Positions 6,662 to 8,495 of a DNA stretch of 8,495 nucleotides are shown here, piece by piece. This DNA is from Desulfobacteraceae bacterium (GTDB lineage Bacteria > Desulfobacterota > Desulfobacteria > Desulfobacterales > UBA5616), in the NCBI GenBank assembly GCA_030620375.1, contig JAUXEW010000116.1, positions 1-8,495 on the forward strand, read 5' to 3'. A program made the position numbers and the translations under genes. Every line of letters starts with the position of its first letter. The first letter of the stretch is position 1. The notes under the pieces were generated by a model. It was given only the letters and a program-made list of their open reading frames with translations. It made no database searches and was not told where the DNA came from.

Positions 6662-7507
6662 TTACTTGAAAAAGCTGGTCGGGTCGAGTCGTCGATCTTT
6701 TGATATAAGGGGTTTGCCTTTCTGTATCGCCTTGTTCACACGCTCTCTCCCCAATAGCGCAGCACCAAGAGCACCTGTAATCAAGGGTTCTTCACAGACA
6801 TAAACATGACGGCCGAGATGATCTTCAAGGGCTTTAACCATACCAATATTTTTTGCCACGCCACCGGTGAATACAACATCGCCTTCAATTTTGAGTTTTG
6901 ATGCCATCCGAAAAGCCCTTCCTGCAATCGCGTCATGAAGACCGGCAAGTATATCTTCGATTTGGACACCGTCGGCGAGATTGGAAATCACTTCCTGCTC
7001 TGCAAAAATGGTGCATGTGTTGCTGATTTTTACACTGTTTTTGGATCGAAGGGACATCTCGCCCATTTGCCTTATGTCGATCCCGAGCGTCTCGGCAATG
7101 ACCTCCAGAAACCTTCCCGTTCCGGCAGCGCATTTGTCATTCATCACAAAATCCGACACCCGGCCATTGGTGATTTTAATCCCTTTGGCATCCTGTCCAC
7201 CGATATCAAGGATTGTGCGGACTGAGGGATACAGATGCATTACTCCCTTGCCATGGCAGGATATTTCGGTGATCTGCTTATCGGCAAAAGGAACATTAAT
7301 TCTGCCGTAACCCGTGGCGACCACATAAGCAATATCTTTAAACTCAATCCCTGCCTGAACAAGTGCCTCTTCCATGACTTTATGGGCAAGCCGGCGATGT
7401 TCAGGTCCCGTTGGGCCGATGACCTGTGCCAGAATGCCATTATTAAAAATAATCACTTTGGTCATGGTGGAGCCGATATCAATTCCTGCAAAAAAAGATG
7501 GTTCCAA
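6662..7507 (-). CDS. Canonical acyl-CoA dehydratase/benzoyl-CoA reductase activase-type ATPase
   Basis: A 281-residue ATPase of the HgdC/BcrA/BzdQ family with every signature intact: phosphate-1 loop GIDIGSTMTK (8-17), ATGYGR (64-69), phosphate-2 loop DIGGQDAKGI (101-110), cluster cysteines Cys126 (NDKCAAGTGRFLE) and Cys165 (SNTCTIFAEQE), and adenosine motif FTGGVAKN (213-220). These cysteine positions nearly match those of Acidaminococcus HgdC (127 and 166, from memory). The dimer would hold a bridging [4Fe-4S] cluster and inject an electron into the dehydratase/reductase encoded just upstream. The start is TTG 7507: an in-frame TGA lies five codons upstream and the next Met falls inside the phosphate loop. 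GAAGGGA lies 7 bases before the TTG. It could be a stand-alone activator or a fixed reductase subunit; the second activase next door favours the latter. Confidence 0.93.
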   Translation of the reverse strand: MEPSFFAGIDIGSTMTKVIIFNNGILAQVIGPTGPEHRRLAHKVMEEALVQAGIEFKDIAYVVATGYGRINVPFADKQITEISCHGKGVMHLYPSVRTILDIGGQDAKGIKITNGRVSDFVMNDKCAAGTGRFLEVIAETLGIDIRQMGEMSLRSKNSVKISNTCTIFAEQEVISNLADGVQIEDILAGLHDAIAGRAFRMASKLKIEGDVVFTGGVAKNIGMVKALEDHLGRHVYVCEEPLITGALGAALLGRERVNKAIQKGKPLISKDRRLDPTSFFK

Positions 7508-7514
7508 CTTTTTT

Positions 7515-7521
7515 TCCCTTC
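7515..7521 (-). promoter_or_regulatory. Shine-Dalgarno for the TTG-started activase
   Basis: GAAGGGA on the minus strand lies 7 bases upstream of TTG 7507. Together with the upstream in-frame TGA (7522-7520) and the lack of any ATG or GTG between, it fixes the start at a TTG codon. Confidence 0.6.
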
Positions 7522-7524
7522 AGT

Positions 7525-7696
7525 TCAATAGTAGGTAAAGCATCCGGGCTTAGAGGACCAGGCTTTGGTTTGCCCTTGGAAAGGATTTTTAGCGACAGCC
7601 GGCGTTGAAACACAGAATTCTGTAAGCTTGTCGGCCCTTTTCACGGTAAACCGATAATCCCGGAACCCCGAACCCTTGAATGGTTATATTAGGAAT
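7525..7696. other. Spacer between dehydratase subunit and first activase
   Basis: This spacer holds a perfect 12-base palindrome ACAGAATTCTGT (7612-7623) and a short tandem GAACCC motif (GAACCCC 7663-7669, GAACCC 7670-7675). No hairpin with a U-tract is visible on the coding strand, so read-through from the dehydratase gene into the activase is plausible. A 39-codon minus-strand frame from GTG 7644 to TGA 7525 has no ribosome binding site that I can see and is not called a gene. Confidence 0.4.
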
Positions 7697-8495
7697 TTAC
7701 AACATCAATTCCAGGAACGCCTCTACCCTGTTCTTCAGCGGCGCTTCTGCGCCATGGGTGTATTCATGCTCCAGATACATCGACGGAATTCCAATCCGAT
7801 CAAGATATTTTTTTAACCCGGGGACTTCAAATCCATGCGTATCGCAATATTTAACAGATTGAAGTATGACGCCGTCGACATCCCACTCGCTGATATAATC
7901 CTTCAGATAGCTGAATCTTGTGTCAAAGTCCTCTTCGAACGATCCGGTCGTTTCCCGAAAGGTCCGCGGGCATTTTATTTCCTCTAAATACCTATGAGCG
8001 ATACCGTCCAACGGATCGTCGGTAATTTGAACATCCGACCAGAAATGGCGTGTGCCCACACACATATCATCCATCACTACATGCGCATTCAGACTCTCCA
8101 TCATATCGATGAGGCCTGTCTCGGTCAAAGGCGACCCCCAGACCAATAGGCGAACATCTTTTTCTCCAGGGCCGTCTTGGCGATTTTTTACTTCCGAAAT
8201 GATTTCTTCCAGCATTCCGGAGCCTTCTTCCATTGGTATGCACATCAGGGCAACCACAATCTGCAGGGTTTCCGAGCCGGAAAGCAGTGGCGGATCTCCT
8301 TTACGAAGATCATAGAGATTTCGGATCAGCGCCCGCTGCCGGTTATGGATTCTAATCTCTTCCTTAAGACGATCCGGGTCCATTTTTTTGCCGGTATGCG
8401 CCTCAAGTGCCATTTGAAAAGTAATCAACTTTTCCTTGAACAAATCAATAGAATTCTCCCGAACAACATGCGGCAGATCAATGTAATGGTGAAAA
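7697..8495 (-). CDS. 2-hydroxyacyl-CoA dehydratase/benzoyl-CoA reductase subunit, BcrC/HgdB-like (5' end cut)
   Basis: The C-terminal about 265 residues of a D-component family protein (usual length about 380-430). The frame stays open past TTG 8443 to the window edge, and the extra residues (YIDLPHVVRENSIDLFKEKL) are typical family sequence, so TTG 8443 is internal and the real start lies beyond 8495. Such subunits hold the [4Fe-4S] active site that either removes water from 2-hydroxyacyl-CoAs or reduces an aromatic ring of aryl-CoA. Visible: VVMDDMCVGTRHFW (Cys codon 8062-8060), SVKYCDTHGFEVPGLKKYL (Cys codon 7846-7844, the likely last cluster ligand) and the C-terminal EHEYTHGAEAPLKNRVEAFL. 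The DDMCVGTRHF motif resembles BcrC/BzdN. The N-terminal ligands and the partner subunit are outside the window, so dehydratase and reductase cannot be separated. Activase genes follow downstream. Confidence 0.88.
   Translation of the reverse strand, partial: FHHYIDLPHVVRENSIDLFKEKLITFQMALEAHTGKKMDPDRLKEEIRIHNRQRALIRNLYDLRKGDPPLLSGSETLQIVVALMCIPMEEGSGMLEEIISEVKNRQDGPGEKDVRLLVWGSPLTETGLIDMMESLNAHVVMDDMCVGTRHFWSDVQITDDPLDGIAHRYLEEIKCPRTFRETTGSFEEDFDTRFSYLKDYISEWDVDGVILQSVKYCDTHGFEVPGLKKYLDRIGIPSMYLEHEYTHGAEAPLKNRVEAFLELML

Noticed and set aside
5679..7507. The two activases as a recent tandem duplication
   Set aside because: They share the fold and motifs but differ along most of their length and in the phosphate-2 loop, so they are old paralogues.
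7525..7644. A 39-codon minus-strand frame starting at GTG in the spacer before the first activase
   Set aside because: No ribosome binding site near the GTG, no recognisable motif, and the frame is short enough to be open by chance.
8441..8443. TTG 8443 as the start of the dehydratase-like subunit
   Set aside because: The frame continues upstream to the window edge with recognisable family residues (YIDLPH), so the gene is truncated by the window and this codon is an internal Leu.

Overview
The window is almost wholly coding, with every gene on the minus strand, so transcription runs from high to low coordinates. It suggests a strict anaerobe. Two oxygen-sensitive [4Fe-4S] ATPases of the acyl-CoA dehydratase/benzoyl-CoA reductase activator family lie beside a matching dehydratase/reductase subunit. 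Moderate GC, good GGAGG-type ribosome binding sites and the CarB sequence fit a sulfate-reducing or syntrophic Desulfobacterota member; this taxonomic call is an inference.

In transcription order: (1) 8495-7697, the C-terminal part of a 2-hydroxyacyl-CoA dehydratase D-component/benzoyl-CoA reductase BcrC-like subunit, cut by the window edge; (2) a 189-base spacer; (3) 7507-6662, a canonical activase-type ATPase with a TTG start; (4) a spacer with an imperfect hairpin, a long inverted repeat and a weak promoter-like pair; (5) 6470-5679, a second, divergent activase-type ATPase; (6) 5664-2464, carB, the large subunit of carbamoyl-phosphate synthase; (7) 2429-1614, a PaaG-like crotonase; (8) 1577-420, an FMN-dependent nitronate monooxygenase/FabK-like oxidoreductase; (9) 342-1, the N-terminal half or so of an unrecognised membrane-anchored protein, preceded by its own good sigma70-like promoter.

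Genes 5 to 8 are separated by only 14, 34 and 36 bases, each with its own Shine-Dalgarno, so they look like one transcription unit. The first three genes are the parts of an ATP-driven low-potential electron-transfer enzyme. Two non-identical ATPase subunits suggest a class I aryl-CoA reductase of the Bzd/Bcr type (one ATPase of each kind) more than a simple dehydratase with one activator. The crotonase and flavoprotein downstream could act on the acyl-CoA products. CarB is the outsider: a pyrimidine/arginine housekeeping enzyme embedded among acyl-CoA genes without carA beside it.

Three start sites were revised or decided from sequence: the second activase (ATG 6470), the flavoprotein (ATG 1577) and the first activase (TTG 7507, forced). 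I see no RNA genes, insertion sequences or CRISPR arrays, and no gene-free stretch longer than 300 bases.
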